Shown piece by piece: positions 33,049-42,022 of a stretch of DNA of 64,000 nt. Below the pieces are notes generated by a model. The model had not been told where the DNA came from and ran no database searches. It was given only the letters and a program-made list of their open reading frames with translations. The stretch is from Leptospira paudalimensis (GTDB lineage: Bacteria > Spirochaetota > Leptospiria > Leptospirales > Leptospiraceae), in contig NZ_JAMQPR010000001.1 in NCBI RefSeq assembly GCF_026151345.1, positions 974,231 to 1,038,230 on the forward strand, read 5' to 3'. The position numbers were made by a program, and so were the translations under genes. Within the stretch, counting starts at the first letter, position 1. Every line of letters begins with the position of its first letter.

Positions 33049-33645
33049 ATGACCATGACAAAACTGTTTCGAACCATCATTCTATTTTCCCTCATGACAA
33101 CTTTATTCACCAATTGTGGTTACAATCGAATCCAAGAGTTGGATGAAGAAGTTTCGGCTTCTTGGGCAGAAGTGCTCAACCAATACAAAAGAAGAGCTGA
33201 TTTAGTTCCCAATTTAGTTTCAGCAGTGAAGGGTTTTGCAAACCAAGAAAAAGACATCATGAAAGGGATTGCAGAAGCAAGAGCAAAAATTGGATCCATC
33301 CAAGCGACTCCTGAGCTCATCAACAATCCTGAAAGTTTAAAACAATTCGACCAAGCACAAGGACAACTCGGTTCTGCATTGTCTAGACTCCTTATGATCC
33401 AAGAAAACTATCCACAGCTAAAATCAGACCAACATTTTTCCGATCTGATGGCCCAACTAGAAGGTACTGAAAATCGGATCACTGTTGCTAGAAACAGATT
33501 CATCAAAGCTACAAAAGAGTTTAATGTTTACATCCGTCAATTCCCGGCAGTTTTAACCGCAAAGGCATTTGGATACGAAGCAAAAGCAACATTCACTGTC
33601 GAAGACCAAAAGACGATAGAAAATGCTCCCAAAGTGGAGTTCTAA
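33049..33645 (+). CDS. lemA: LemA-family lipoprotein
   Basis: The 198-residue protein begins with a lipoprotein signal peptide (lipobox ends 'LFTNC', Cys23) and continues as a LemA helical bundle: 'YNRIQELDEEVSASWAEVLNQYKRRADLVPNLVSAVKGFANQEKDIM', 'LSRLLMIQENYPQLKSDQHFSDLMAQLEGTENRITVARNRFIKATKEFNVYIRQFP'. LemA proteins are widespread membrane proteins of unclear function. Most LemA proteins have a single N-terminal helix; a lipidated form suggests periplasmic anchoring. Its position after the NamZ-like gene with a 48-base gap suggests its own promoter or a tail gene. A bidirectional terminator follows. Confidence 0.93.
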   Translation: MTMTKLFRTIILFSLMTTLFTNCGYNRIQELDEEVSASWAEVLNQYKRRADLVPNLVSAVKGFANQEKDIMKGIAEARAKIGSIQATPELINNPESLKQFDQAQGQLGSALSRLLMIQENYPQLKSDQHFSDLMAQLEGTENRITVARNRFIKATKEFNVYIRQFPAVLTAKAFGYEAKATFTVEDQKTIENAPKVEF

Positions 33646-33680
33646 TTCAGATACATAATCATTACAGACTGAATTTGTGT

Positions 33681-33715
33681 AAGAAAAACCGGTGAAAGCC
33701 GGTTTTTCTTTTTAG
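33681..33715. terminator. Bidirectional rho-independent terminator
   Basis: A 12-bp perfect stem (33681-33692 with 33699-33710) with loop TGAAAG, flanked by A-run on the left and T-run on the right, lies between the convergent lemA and MBOAT stops and serves both strands. Confidence 0.92.
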
Positions 33716-35142
33716 AATTGGAAGTATAAAAATGGACTAGAAACTGTTACGCTGTATATGATAAACGATGTCACATAGAGCAATATACAAGTTGGAACCA
33801 GAAAATACAAATGATCTGTGATAAATGCAAATCGATCTTCTTTCTTATCCTGCATAATATCCACAAAGAATAAAAAGCCAACTAACACAACTAAGCTAAG
33901 ACTCATCTGAGGGAATTGACCAACAGCACCAGTAAAAGCTCGTTCTAACATAATATTGGTGATACCCATTCCTGTGGGGACTTCTGGAGTTGCTTTCGCA
34001 CGAAAGAAAAAACAGGACAGTACAAAAATACCCACTGGGTAAATAGGCTGGATGTATCTAGGGACTTTGTTCCAGGCATTACGCATAGTTTCAAATTTAA
34101 AAACAAATTTTTCAACCACCATCATTGTGGAGTGAAGAGTACCCCAAAATACAAAAGTCCAATCCGCACCATGCCAAATTCCAGAAACAAATGTCGTAAT
34201 GAATAAATTGACATACGCTAAAATTTCACCTCTACGGTTACCACCTAACGTAATATATACATAATCTCTCAGCCAGGAACTAAACGAAATATGCCATCTC
34301 CTCCAAAGTTCACTCAGGGTGCCCGATAAAAAAGGTCGGTCAAAGTTTTTGGGAATATGAAAGCCAAGAATTCTTGCCGTACCAATTGCAATATCTGAGT
34401 AACCTGAAAAATCACAGTAAATTTGAACTGCGAATAAAAAGGCTGCAATCCACATCGCAATCCAATTGTATTCCGTTGGATTTGCATAGATAGGGTCGAT
34501 CACATAAGATACAGGGTCTGCAATGAATGTTTTCTTAAAGATTCCCCAAAAGAGTTGTTTTAATCCATGTTTTAGATTGTCTTTTGTGAAGTCCTTAGAA
34601 TCTAAAAATTGGTGTAATACATCACTTGCGCGTAAGATAGGACCTGCCACAAGTTGTGGGAAAAATGACAAAAAGAGACCAAAGTGGAAAATGGATTTAG
34701 CTCTTTCTACAACACCTTTGTAAACATCTACCGCATACGAAACAGCTTGGAGGGTGAAAAAACTAATCCCCATGGGAAGTAAAATTCCCGATTTTTGAAC
34801 AAACTCAGGATCACAGGGAGTAAAGGAAAAGGTTTGGTTCCATACCGTGATTGAGAAATCTAAATACTTAAATACAAATAATAAACTTAAATTACTCCAA
34901 ACCGCTACGTTTAACCAAAAAATCTTTTTATTTTTTGATTGGGTTTCTTCCATGTAATCGACTGCAAGTTTTGTGATGACAAAAGAGAAAACGAGTAAAA
35001 TGAGAAATGGAATTCTGAAAATTGCATAAAAATACAAACTAACAATGAATAACCATAAACCTTGGAATCGTTTTGGAATCAGGAAATAAATGAATATTAC
35101 TACTGGTGCGAAGATTAAATAATGAACTGAGTTAAAGAGCAT
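33712..35142 (-). CDS. MBOAT-family O-acyltransferase (AlgI-like)
   Basis: The 476-residue polytopic membrane protein is of the AlgI/DltB class. The N-terminal 'MLFNSVHYLIFAPVVIFIYFLIP', 'ILLPMGISFFTLQAVSYAVDVYKG', 'FFPQLVAGPILRASDVLHQF' and 'WRRWHISFSSWLRDYVYITLGGNRRG' are typical. The catalytic His is in 'FVSGIWHGADWTFVFWG'. Such proteins move acyl (usually acetyl) groups from the cytoplasm to an extracytoplasmic sugar acceptor with an SGNH partner. The next two genes on the same strand encode SGNH hydrolases, so the set is an acyl-transfer unit; the acceptor is unknown. Confidence 0.93.
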   Translation of the reverse strand: MLFNSVHYLIFAPVVIFIYFLIPKRFQGLWLFIVSLYFYAIFRIPFLILLVFSFVITKLAVDYMEETQSKNKKIFWLNVAVWSNLSLLFVFKYLDFSITVWNQTFSFTPCDPEFVQKSGILLPMGISFFTLQAVSYAVDVYKGVVERAKSIFHFGLFLSFFPQLVAGPILRASDVLHQFLDSKDFTKDNLKHGLKQLFWGIFKKTFIADPVSYVIDPIYANPTEYNWIAMWIAAFLFAVQIYCDFSGYSDIAIGTARILGFHIPKNFDRPFLSGTLSELWRRWHISFSSWLRDYVYITLGGNRRGEILAYVNLFITTFVSGIWHGADWTFVFWGTLHSTMMVVEKFVFKFETMRNAWNKVPRYIQPIYPVGIFVLSCFFFRAKATPEVPTGMGITNIMLERAFTGAVGQFPQMSLSLVVLVGFLFFVDIMQDKKEDRFAFITDHLYFLVPTCILLYVTSFIIYSVTVSSPFLYFQF

Positions 35143-35143
35143 T

Positions 35144-36382
35144 TTACTTTTTTTCCTTTAAGGCAGACCGAATGGATTCGGATGCCCAAAGATTTCCGAG
35201 TTTTGTTAGGTGGCCATCACCAGGAATATAATAATCTTGGATGCCAGCTTTTTTTGTTTTTCCATGTATGGTAAATTCACGGCCGCACATATTGTCGGTG
35301 TATGGTAAAATTTCCAACGTTCTGATCCTTTTGGATTCTAAATACCGTTTTGCTCTGAGAGCATAATTTCCTAATCGATTGAATTTGCCAAGTTGACGGC
35401 AATAAACTTCTTCAATTTGCATTGGTAATAAAACTGGAATCAATTCGAAACCTTTGTCTTTCGAAAACTGAATCATCTGGTCATAGGCTCTCGTAGTGGT
35501 TTCAGGAAGTGGCTCTAGATCATTTGTATTGATCGGAGTATCTGAACATTGGATTTGTAAATTAGGAATGGGAGTGGGGCAAATGAATGTATCAGAATTA
35601 TCACATGTTACCTTTTTGACAGGGATTATAAATGCTTCTTTTAAATACTGAAGAGGGGATTCCATAATTTGATTGGAATCCACTTTCATGATGTATTTGG
35701 TTTGTGCCCATTTTACTTTTGTTTGTTCATAAGCAAGTTTCAATGCTTGTAATAAATAAGAAACACGAGTGAGTTCAAACTGAATGCGAAATTTATTTTT
35801 CCATTCTTGATCATTTTCATGTAGGGCATCATTTTCATCGTCAGGTAAAATCCCTTGTGCACGTAATTCCTCAGGCATTGTAAAGTCATTCGGAGAGATA
35901 AAAAAGAGAACCTTTTTGATATTTGGGATTTTGTTAGATAAATCTTTTAGGCGTTTGTAGGATCCAAGAGATCCGTAAGCATCAACTCCAAAATTTAAAC
36001 TTTGGTACTCGGTTCCATTTTCTTCATATCCATTGAGTTTCGAACAAAAGGTATCTTCGTCAGAGACTCCAAATCCCATCACAAGACTATCACCTAGGCA
36101 AACGAGTTTGGGTTTTTCTGCGATCGGTTCCTCTAGACCTCGTAGTCCTAGGGAATTCGTTGTGAATTGCCCTTGCCAAAGGTCAGCATAATGGCGGACA
36201 AATCTGCTTTCATTCGGGGCAAGTGTGACACCATATTCTGGGTGGTATGCATGCAAAAGTTTGACATCGCGGTAATAACGTAAGGCAGGAGGGTTGGCAA
36301 GGCGAAAGATCCCTTCCAAGGACAATAAAGCGAACGGGAAAAATAGGACAATGGCTCCCCATCGTTTCCAGTTTAAGATCAT
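35144..36382 (-). CDS. SGNH-family (GDSL) hydrolase/acyltransferase partner, membrane-anchored
   Basis: The 412-residue protein has one N-terminal membrane helix ('WGAIVLFFPFALLSLEGIF') and an extracytoplasmic SGNH domain. Block I is 'VCLGDSLVMGFGVSDEDTF' (nucleophile Ser), block III 'FISPNDF', and block V 'PGDGHLTKLG' (Asp-x-x-His). The catalytic Asn block reads 'PND'. It resembles AlgJ/AlgX- or DltD-type partners of MBOAT proteins. The ATG follows GAGGGAT. It ends one base before the MBOAT start, so the two are closely coupled. Confidence 0.85.
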   Translation of the reverse strand: MILNWKRWGAIVLFFPFALLSLEGIFRLANPPALRYYRDVKLLHAYHPEYGVTLAPNESRFVRHYADLWQGQFTTNSLGLRGLEEPIAEKPKLVCLGDSLVMGFGVSDEDTFCSKLNGYEENGTEYQSLNFGVDAYGSLGSYKRLKDLSNKIPNIKKVLFFISPNDFTMPEELRAQGILPDDENDALHENDQEWKNKFRIQFELTRVSYLLQALKLAYEQTKVKWAQTKYIMKVDSNQIMESPLQYLKEAFIIPVKKVTCDNSDTFICPTPIPNLQIQCSDTPINTNDLEPLPETTTRAYDQMIQFSKDKGFELIPVLLPMQIEEVYCRQLGKFNRLGNYALRAKRYLESKRIRTLEILPYTDNMCGREFTIHGKTKKAGIQDYYIPGDGHLTKLGNLWASESIRSALKEKK

Positions 36383-36424
36383 ATCCCTCTAAACTTTAGA
36401 ATGGGACTTAAGAATCAAGCATTT

Positions 36425-37375
36425 CTATTGGGACTTTTTGTAGTCATTGGCTATGGCCTCTGCAAACAGTTTTGCCAAATCTTCATCTGGGTGACCATCG
36501 TTTGGGATGTAGATTTGTTTTTTTTGAGAAAACAAAACCTCAGTCTCTGCGCGTAGGTCAATGGTAGCCATTCCTTCCGATGCAAAGAATCTTTTTGCAA
36601 CATCATAATTCGGATCATTTGTATCAGGTGTTCCATTCGGGGCCATTCCCCAAGAGAATAAAATCTTCCATTGTTCTTTGTTTTGGATTCTGTTATGAAT
36701 GAATTTTTTTAAAAACGAATAGGTGGGATGAGTCTTTGGATAAAGAGTCGGAATTCCATTTGTATACACATTCATTTGACGAGATGGTAGGAATGTGTCA
36801 TAGAGTGATGAATTTCGTACGAGGTAAAAGTGGATGGGGTATAGGTATTTCTGAATTCCTTTTTTTTCCCTTACGTCATCGATAAAATCAGAAGGATTCC
36901 AAACCCAATAGATGAAGTTTGGTTTGTTATTAGTTTGATTGAAAGTATCCAAATACAAATTCGAAATACCATTCGTGCCAATCGCATCCACAGCAACCAC
37001 ACGTGTTTTGATTTTGTATTTAGTTTCTAACAAAAACGCGATGGTTTTTTCAGTTGGTAATCCATAACCCATCGCCATTGAATCACCAAGTAACCAAACT
37101 TCTGTTTGATTTGTCTCTGGAAAGTTCGAATTTGTTATCCTTTCTCCCATCTCATTCGTTTGGATGTCCCATGGTTTTCCATCTCGACGAGTGAACCCTT
37201 CCTTTACATTCGGACACAAACGGATTTCCGACCAATCTTTCAGGCAATGTATTTTTTTATATCGGAGTTCTTCGTTTGGAGATTTTTGTTGGAATCGAAA
37301 GTATCCCTCTCCCAAAAGGAGAAGGATACCAAAAACAAAACTAAATTTGAAGGTTAGATTAAAGAATTTTTTCAA
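36425..37375 (-). CDS. Second SGNH-family hydrolase, membrane-anchored
   Basis: The 316-residue protein has an N-terminal membrane helix ('LTFKFSFVFGILLLLGEGYF') followed by an SGNH domain. Block I is 'VWLLGDSMAMGYGLPTEKTIAFLL', an 'IYWVWNPSDFIDD' stretch stands at block III, and 'PNDGHPDEDLAKLFAEAI' is block V. It is a paralogue of the following SGNH gene. The frame opens with TTG at 37375 and overlaps the end of the membrane-protein gene by 17 bases. Two SGNH partners for one MBOAT is seen in alginate and cellulose acetylation sets, so one may transfer and one may deacylate; that assignment is inference. Confidence 0.8.
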   Translation of the reverse strand: MKKFFNLTFKFSFVFGILLLLGEGYFRFQQKSPNEELRYKKIHCLKDWSEIRLCPNVKEGFTRRDGKPWDIQTNEMGERITNSNFPETNQTEVWLLGDSMAMGYGLPTEKTIAFLLETKYKIKTRVVAVDAIGTNGISNLYLDTFNQTNNKPNFIYWVWNPSDFIDDVREKKGIQKYLYPIHFYLVRNSSLYDTFLPSRQMNVYTNGIPTLYPKTHPTYSFLKKFIHNRIQNKEQWKILFSWGMAPNGTPDTNDPNYDVAKRFFASEGMATIDLRAETEVLFSQKKQIYIPNDGHPDEDLAKLFAEAIANDYKKSQ

Positions 37376-38039
37376 TGAGTAAGTAGAAAAAGGATAAGTT
37401 TCCGATATAAAGAACCATCACTAAAAAACCAATGGCAATTTGGAACAGGTAAGCGGAATAAGAAAATCCTTGGTACGCAAGATAGGTTGTAATTCCTAAA
37501 ATCATCTCGGGAACCAGTACGTAATAAGCAACATGCCCCCACATCTTTACATTCTGTGCATACCAAGATCCAAAAATCCACATCGTCGCTTCAGACAATC
37601 CAAAGATGAATAAACTGACAAGCCCCACCCATATCCCTGTACCGATGATTGAGACAGATCTTTCTTCTAATTTGATTCCTGTATAAACACAAATAAAAAG
37701 AGGTATGACCCATAGACCTGCCATATAACCAGAGACAGTTCCTATTTTGAAAAATCCATCTTCAGGAAAAACTAATATCTGTAAAACGGCCGACAAAAAC
37801 CAATCTGGAAATACCATAAAAATGGAAAGTGGTACTAAAAATTTCCAAATTCGATACGGAGTGTGCCAATGGAATACAATACAAATGGCAACAAAACTGA
37901 CATGGAAAAAAGCCGTGAGGCCTGCGATTTTCACACCAGCTTCATAAGGAGCATAAAAGAGAACAATACCAGAGAGTATGGTAAATACAAAAAAGTACAA
38001 AGCGAGTAAAAATTCTTCAGCCAGGAACTTTGGTTTCAT
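37359..38039 (-). CDS. Polytopic membrane protein of unknown function
   Basis: I do not recognise the family. The 226-residue protein has about seven hydrophobic helices ('FLLALYFFVFTILSGIVLFYA', 'FHVSFVAICIVFHW', 'WKFLVPLSIFMVFPDWFLS', 'GLWVIPLFICVYTGI', 'GIWVGLVSLFIFGLSEATMW', 'VAYYVLVPEMILGITTYLAY', 'LFQIAIGFLVMVLYIGNLSFFYLLI'). It is the first gene of the minus-strand acyl-transfer group and overlaps the second SGNH gene. It may supply or flip the acyl donor or acceptor, but nothing in the sequence proves it. Confidence 0.7.
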   Translation of the reverse strand: MKPKFLAEEFLLALYFFVFTILSGIVLFYAPYEAGVKIAGLTAFFHVSFVAICIVFHWHTPYRIWKFLVPLSIFMVFPDWFLSAVLQILVFPEDGFFKIGTVSGYMAGLWVIPLFICVYTGIKLEERSVSIIGTGIWVGLVSLFIFGLSEATMWIFGSWYAQNVKMWGHVAYYVLVPEMILGITTYLAYQGFSYSAYLFQIAIGFLVMVLYIGNLSFFYLLIEKIL

Positions 38040-38151
38040 CGTTCTCGAATTTGAAAGGAATGGATTGGAAAGGCAAGTCGAAACTTTGTTTGGTGGTAAG
38101 AAAATTAAACAAGTGGAAGGAGGTCTAATTGAACCTAAATAAAAATGATCT

Positions 38152-38225
<74 letters not shown>

Positions 38226-38239
38226 AAGGTAAAACCACT

Positions 38240-39523
38240 TCACCAGAGTCTTATCCACCGTAAAGTACGATTTCGCCACTTGTTCCAAAGGGAAAAATCT
38301 TCACTCAACCTGTCACAAAGACTTTTGGGATCGGAAGTATGGTTCATAAGAACAATTAAATTGTCTTTTGCCCGAGACAAAGCAACATAGAGAATCCTTC
38401 TTTCTTCTTCGAAGTCGATTGTATTTAGATCTTCACTCCAACCTTGGCATAAATCCACAATCACAGTCTTAAATTCTAGACCTTTTGCACTATGGATTGT
38501 CATCACTTGTTTTTTGGGCACTCCCACTTGGATCCATTCGTCTTTGCGAAAATTACTACGTGTGAGTAAAACAGACTCCGAATCAATCGAGTGGTATTTT
38601 TTCCAAATTGTTTCTAAGAATGGATCGTTTTCTTTTTTGACTTCCAAATGGAAAAATCCTTTTTCCTTTCGAAAGGAAATCGTTTTTTTTGGAATTTTGT
38701 CTTTGTTTTGTCTGATGGGTAATAAACTTTTTTGAATGATTGTTTCCGTTGATCGGTAGTTAGTTGGTAGTTTGTATTGGATTACATTTGGGAAATGATT
38801 CGAAAATTCTAAAAATGGTTTGGGAGTGGCTCCTCGGAATCCATAAATTGCCTGCCAATCATCACCCACAACTGTGATGGTTTCAAACTCCATCCGTTTG
38901 ATGATCTCCAATTGTTGTTCATCTGTGTCTTGGAATTCATCGATGATGAGGAATTTCCAATTTTTTTTGAGGGTTTGAGATTCTTCCGATTTTAAAAATT
39001 CTAAAAAATCTTGGATTAAGTCATCAAATTCAAAGTAATTGTTCTCTCGTTTCCAGTTTCGAAAGGAAGTGATGTAGTTTTCATAAATCTCTATCGATAG
39101 GTTTCGTAAATACTTCCCATTTTGTTTTGTGAGTATGGAAAATGGAATTCCACCTATCAGTTCACGATTTGGTTCTAATATTTCTTTGGTCATTTCCCAT
39201 TTTTTTGATTCTGGTAAGAGTTTGTATTTGGACCAATTTTTTTGAAAATGAGAATGTTTTAAGGAGTGATAACAAAACGAATGAAAGGTGGAAATATGAT
39301 ACAAGTGAGATAGGCCTTTTTTCTCACAACGTTCTTTGAATTCTCTTGTGGCTTTTTTGGTAAATGTGACAATGAGTGTTTTGTCCGGGTGGATTGTTTG
39401 GTTTTTTTCCCGTTCCTCTAAGAGTCCAATCATAGTGGCTGTTTTGCCAGAGCCAGCACCAGCAATCACTTGTATAACGGGGTTTTTACTAGTGATGATT
39501 TCCTTTTGTTCCAAACTCCACAT
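38240..39523 (-). CDS. Short UvrD/Rep-like superfamily 1 DNA helicase
   Basis: The 427-residue protein has the superfamily 1A motifs: Q motif 'WSLEQKEII', Walker A 'AGAGSGKT' (21-28), 'TFTKKATREFKERC' (Ia), motif II 'IDEFQDTDEQQ', motif III 'VVGDDWQAIYGFRGA', motif IV 'LPTNYRST', motif V 'MTIHSAKGLEFKTVIV' and motif VI 'ILYVALSRAKDNLIVL'. It is about 250-300 residues shorter than UvrD/PcrA; the 1B and 2B insert domains must be strongly reduced. It is a 3'-5' helicase by family. The tRNA-Val gene lies 14 bases beyond its stop, on the same strand, so a shared transcript is possible. Confidence 0.88.
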   Translation of the reverse strand: MWSLEQKEIITSKNPVIQVIAGAGSGKTATMIGLLEEREKNQTIHPDKTLIVTFTKKATREFKERCEKKGLSHLYHISTFHSFCYHSLKHSHFQKNWSKYKLLPESKKWEMTKEILEPNRELIGGIPFSILTKQNGKYLRNLSIEIYENYITSFRNWKRENNYFEFDDLIQDFLEFLKSEESQTLKKNWKFLIIDEFQDTDEQQLEIIKRMEFETITVVGDDWQAIYGFRGATPKPFLEFSNHFPNVIQYKLPTNYRSTETIIQKSLLPIRQNKDKIPKKTISFRKEKGFFHLEVKKENDPFLETIWKKYHSIDSESVLLTRSNFRKDEWIQVGVPKKQVMTIHSAKGLEFKTVIVDLCQGWSEDLNTIDFEEERRILYVALSRAKDNLIVLMNHTSDPKSLCDRLSEDFSLWNKWRNRTLRWIRLW

Positions 39524-39596
39524 AGAAACTTGAGGTAATGGATTCTTTGATTGGATCTAAAATTGATTCGAATTGTTTACCTAAACATCGATTGGA

Positions 39597-40256
39597 TTAA
39601 ATTTTAAAGACAGCAGTGTCTTCATCTTCTTCTTCTTTTAAATCATAATAACCATAAATAAAATGAGAACTGGCACGAACTTCCATTCCATAAAAATGTT
39701 CAGAGATCCTACCTGATTTTGTCACTTCGAGTTTGTATTCTTCTGCTAAAAATTTCATCTTATCCATGGAGATTTTTTCATTGATTTTAGGTCCAAATCC
39801 AGACTCTGTTTTTGACCAATCCACGATGAATAACCTTCCACCCGCTTTCATGGAACGGATGAGTCCATCCATCGCCAAACCTGGGTTTGGGAAGGTGGAT
39901 AAAGAAAGGGAGGCAAAAATAATTTCTGGAACTGGAACCCATTCGGGAAGGAGAGGGTGGTCAGATTGGTCCATATAAAACGGAGTGAGTTGTTCAATCC
40001 CTTCCATGAGTTTTCTACGGAGGATACGATCGATGATGTCTTGTTGGCATTCCGCAGCCCAAATCCAAACATTGGGAAACCATTTGCGGAAGTCCTGAAA
40101 ATAAAACCCTAATCCACTTCCAAAATCAACCAAATTGGTTAGGCCTTTCCAATTAAAAAATGCATACACATCCTCTGGAGGACAAACCTCTCGTCTATGG
40201 CTTGAGAGCAAATACTCTTGGTAAGTTTGGGAACGGTAGTACTCCGTTTCAGACAT
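39597..40256 (-). CDS. SAM-dependent methyltransferase (class I)
   Basis: The 219-residue protein has a class I SAM motif I 'NLVDFGSGLGFYFQDF', post-I acidic 'WIWAAECQQDIIDRI', 'EIIFASLSLSTFPNPGLAMDGLIRSMKAGGRLFIVDWSK' (motifs II and III). It resembles UbiE/Methyltransf_11-type small-molecule enzymes. The substrate is not apparent. The ATG at 40256 ('MSETEYY') was chosen over an upstream TTG at 40292 that would add 12 residues without a ribosome site. It is divergent from the envelope cluster starting at 40337. Confidence 0.75.
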   Translation of the reverse strand: MSETEYYRSQTYQEYLLSSHRREVCPPEDVYAFFNWKGLTNLVDFGSGLGFYFQDFRKWFPNVWIWAAECQQDIIDRILRRKLMEGIEQLTPFYMDQSDHPLLPEWVPVPEIIFASLSLSTFPNPGLAMDGLIRSMKAGGRLFIVDWSKTESGFGPKINEKISMDKMKFLAEEYKLEVTKSGRISEHFYGMEVRASSHFIYGYYDLKEEEDEDTAVFKI

Positions 40257-40336
40257 AATGACAAATCTTCTAGAAAAGAGTGGAAAGTACAAACGAAAAA
40301 TTCAATTCGAGGGAGATAACCACCGAAAATCTAAAT

Positions 40337-42022
40337 ATGAAGTTCTCGATTCACCTCTGGACGGTTGTACTGCTACTTTCTCAATTCCCGGTTTGGGCAG
40401 ACTCCGGATATGAGGAAAGTCGTTACCCATCGATTGCAAAAGCAATTCATGCAAGTCTTTTGCCAGATAAAAAATCCATTCGCATTGATTGGGATTCACC
40501 CAAACAAGAAGGCGAAATCATTGTCGCTAGATCCAATGTGATGATTGATAGCCCAGATAAACTGTACATTGCCGATTCACTTGGTCGTTACAAAGCCTCT
40601 GGTCCTAATGCAACTCGTTTATACTTTGATTATAATTTAAAACCAGGAACATACTATTATGCGATTGTGATGGTTTCCGATGTTCGCAAACGTGAAGTCA
40701 AACTATTTGCCAATCAAAACTATACGATCATACCTGTAACCATTGCGGAAGAAAATGGAACACCTGTTGTAGGGCAAAATCCAGATTTCCCTGCGTTCCC
40801 ACAAGATACCAATATACAATCCATGGTGGGTGGTGTATCTGGAATCACAGCTAATATCGAAAAACGATTCATTCGTTTGAATTGGAATCCACCACAAGGT
40901 GCCACTGCGGGTAGGACAATTTACACTGTGTATCGTTCCAACTCACCTCTCACAAGTCTTCCACTCATGCAAAGAGCAGAGAAACTCACTGAGCTCACAC
41001 ATCCTACAACTTCCTTTTTAGACCAAGACTTAAGTAAGTCCCAAACCTTGTATTATGGTGTTTCTGTGAAACAAGTGGGGAGTGAAGAAACACTTCCATT
41101 AGAAGATAAAAAATCGACATTACGTGTTTTTTATATCAAACAATCTGAAAAAGCAAATGCAGAAGTAATCGTTGAAGAGACTCCCAAAAAAGAAAACCCT
41201 GAAGTTGCTTCTAATGAAGTGACACCTAACTTAACGGGAGCTCTACATGTGCGAGGATTAGGGTATGAACGTGTTGGCAAAGGAGCAGTGATTAGTTGGC
41301 TTAGTCCAGAAGCTGCTGATGAAACAACAATTTATACTTTGTATGCTTCCATTCGTCCCTTAAACCAAGGTGCCTCATCTTTTAACCAAGGAACAGTTGT
41401 TAAGGTTGCGACTGTTGTTCATCCTAAAACTAATTTTTTCATCAAAGAGTTAAAAGAAATTGATGAATTGTATTTTGGTGTGACCGCAAAATCAAGTTCC
41501 GTTCCAGAAGATTATAATCTAAAAGAAAACGTTTCCTATTTTAAATATGATTTTTCTAAGGATAACCTTCCGAAAGAAGAACCAGATATTGTAGCGGAAT
41601 CAAAACCTAAAAAAGAACCCGAAAAATCTGAAATTTATAAAAATGAACATGCTGTAACTCCAACTGAGTTGGCTCCACCTAAAGAAAACTTTGAACCTGC
41701 TAATGATTTTAAACAAGAAACACAAGCAACAGTCACATATGATTTAGGACAAACAGAATTAAATCGGATCATCAAAGAAACGGTGATCCAAAAGAAATTC
41801 GAAACAGCCGTTTATCGTTTAGAAGAATATTTAAAATATGAAACTAGTTCTTACTTAAGAGGAAAAGCAATGTTTTTCTTAGGTGTTAGTGCATTAAAAA
41901 CTGGTGATACAAAAAAGGCTTTAAAGTGTTTTTTGAAAAAGGAAACCAAATCCTATTCTCCATCAAGAGTTGAATTTTGGACGAATCAAACCCTAAATCA
42001 AGTGGGTAGAGGTAATTTATGA
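40337..42022 (+). CDS. Exported Fn3-like repeat protein with C-terminal TPR-like region
   Basis: The 561-residue protein has a signal peptide ('HLWTVVLLLSQFPVWA') and three Fn3-like modules, each with 'i.l.W..P', Thr/Ser-Asn-Tyr strands and a 'YYGV/YYAI/YFGV' strand near its end (about 30-135, 175-275 and 320-410). A Pro/Lys/Glu-rich linker (about 430-480) follows, then a TPR-like end ('AVYRLEEYLKYETSSYLRGKAMFFLGVSALKTGDTKKALKCFLKK'). I do not know a named homologue; the layout suggests a periplasmic or surface scaffold. The start at 40337 opens the signal peptide; the frame is open to a GTG at 40280 but the added residues are not signal-like. It overlaps the next gene as ATGA. Confidence 0.7.
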   Translation: MKFSIHLWTVVLLLSQFPVWADSGYEESRYPSIAKAIHASLLPDKKSIRIDWDSPKQEGEIIVARSNVMIDSPDKLYIADSLGRYKASGPNATRLYFDYNLKPGTYYYAIVMVSDVRKREVKLFANQNYTIIPVTIAEENGTPVVGQNPDFPAFPQDTNIQSMVGGVSGITANIEKRFIRLNWNPPQGATAGRTIYTVYRSNSPLTSLPLMQRAEKLTELTHPTTSFLDQDLSKSQTLYYGVSVKQVGSEETLPLEDKKSTLRVFYIKQSEKANAEVIVEETPKKENPEVASNEVTPNLTGALHVRGLGYERVGKGAVISWLSPEAADETTIYTLYASIRPLNQGASSFNQGTVVKVATVVHPKTNFFIKELKEIDELYFGVTAKSSSVPEDYNLKENVSYFKYDFSKDNLPKEEPDIVAESKPKKEPEKSEIYKNEHAVTPTELAPPKENFEPANDFKQETQATVTYDLGQTELNRIIKETVIQKKFETAVYRLEEYLKYETSSYLRGKAMFFLGVSALKTGDTKKALKCFLKKETKSYSPSRVEFWTNQTLNQVGRGNL

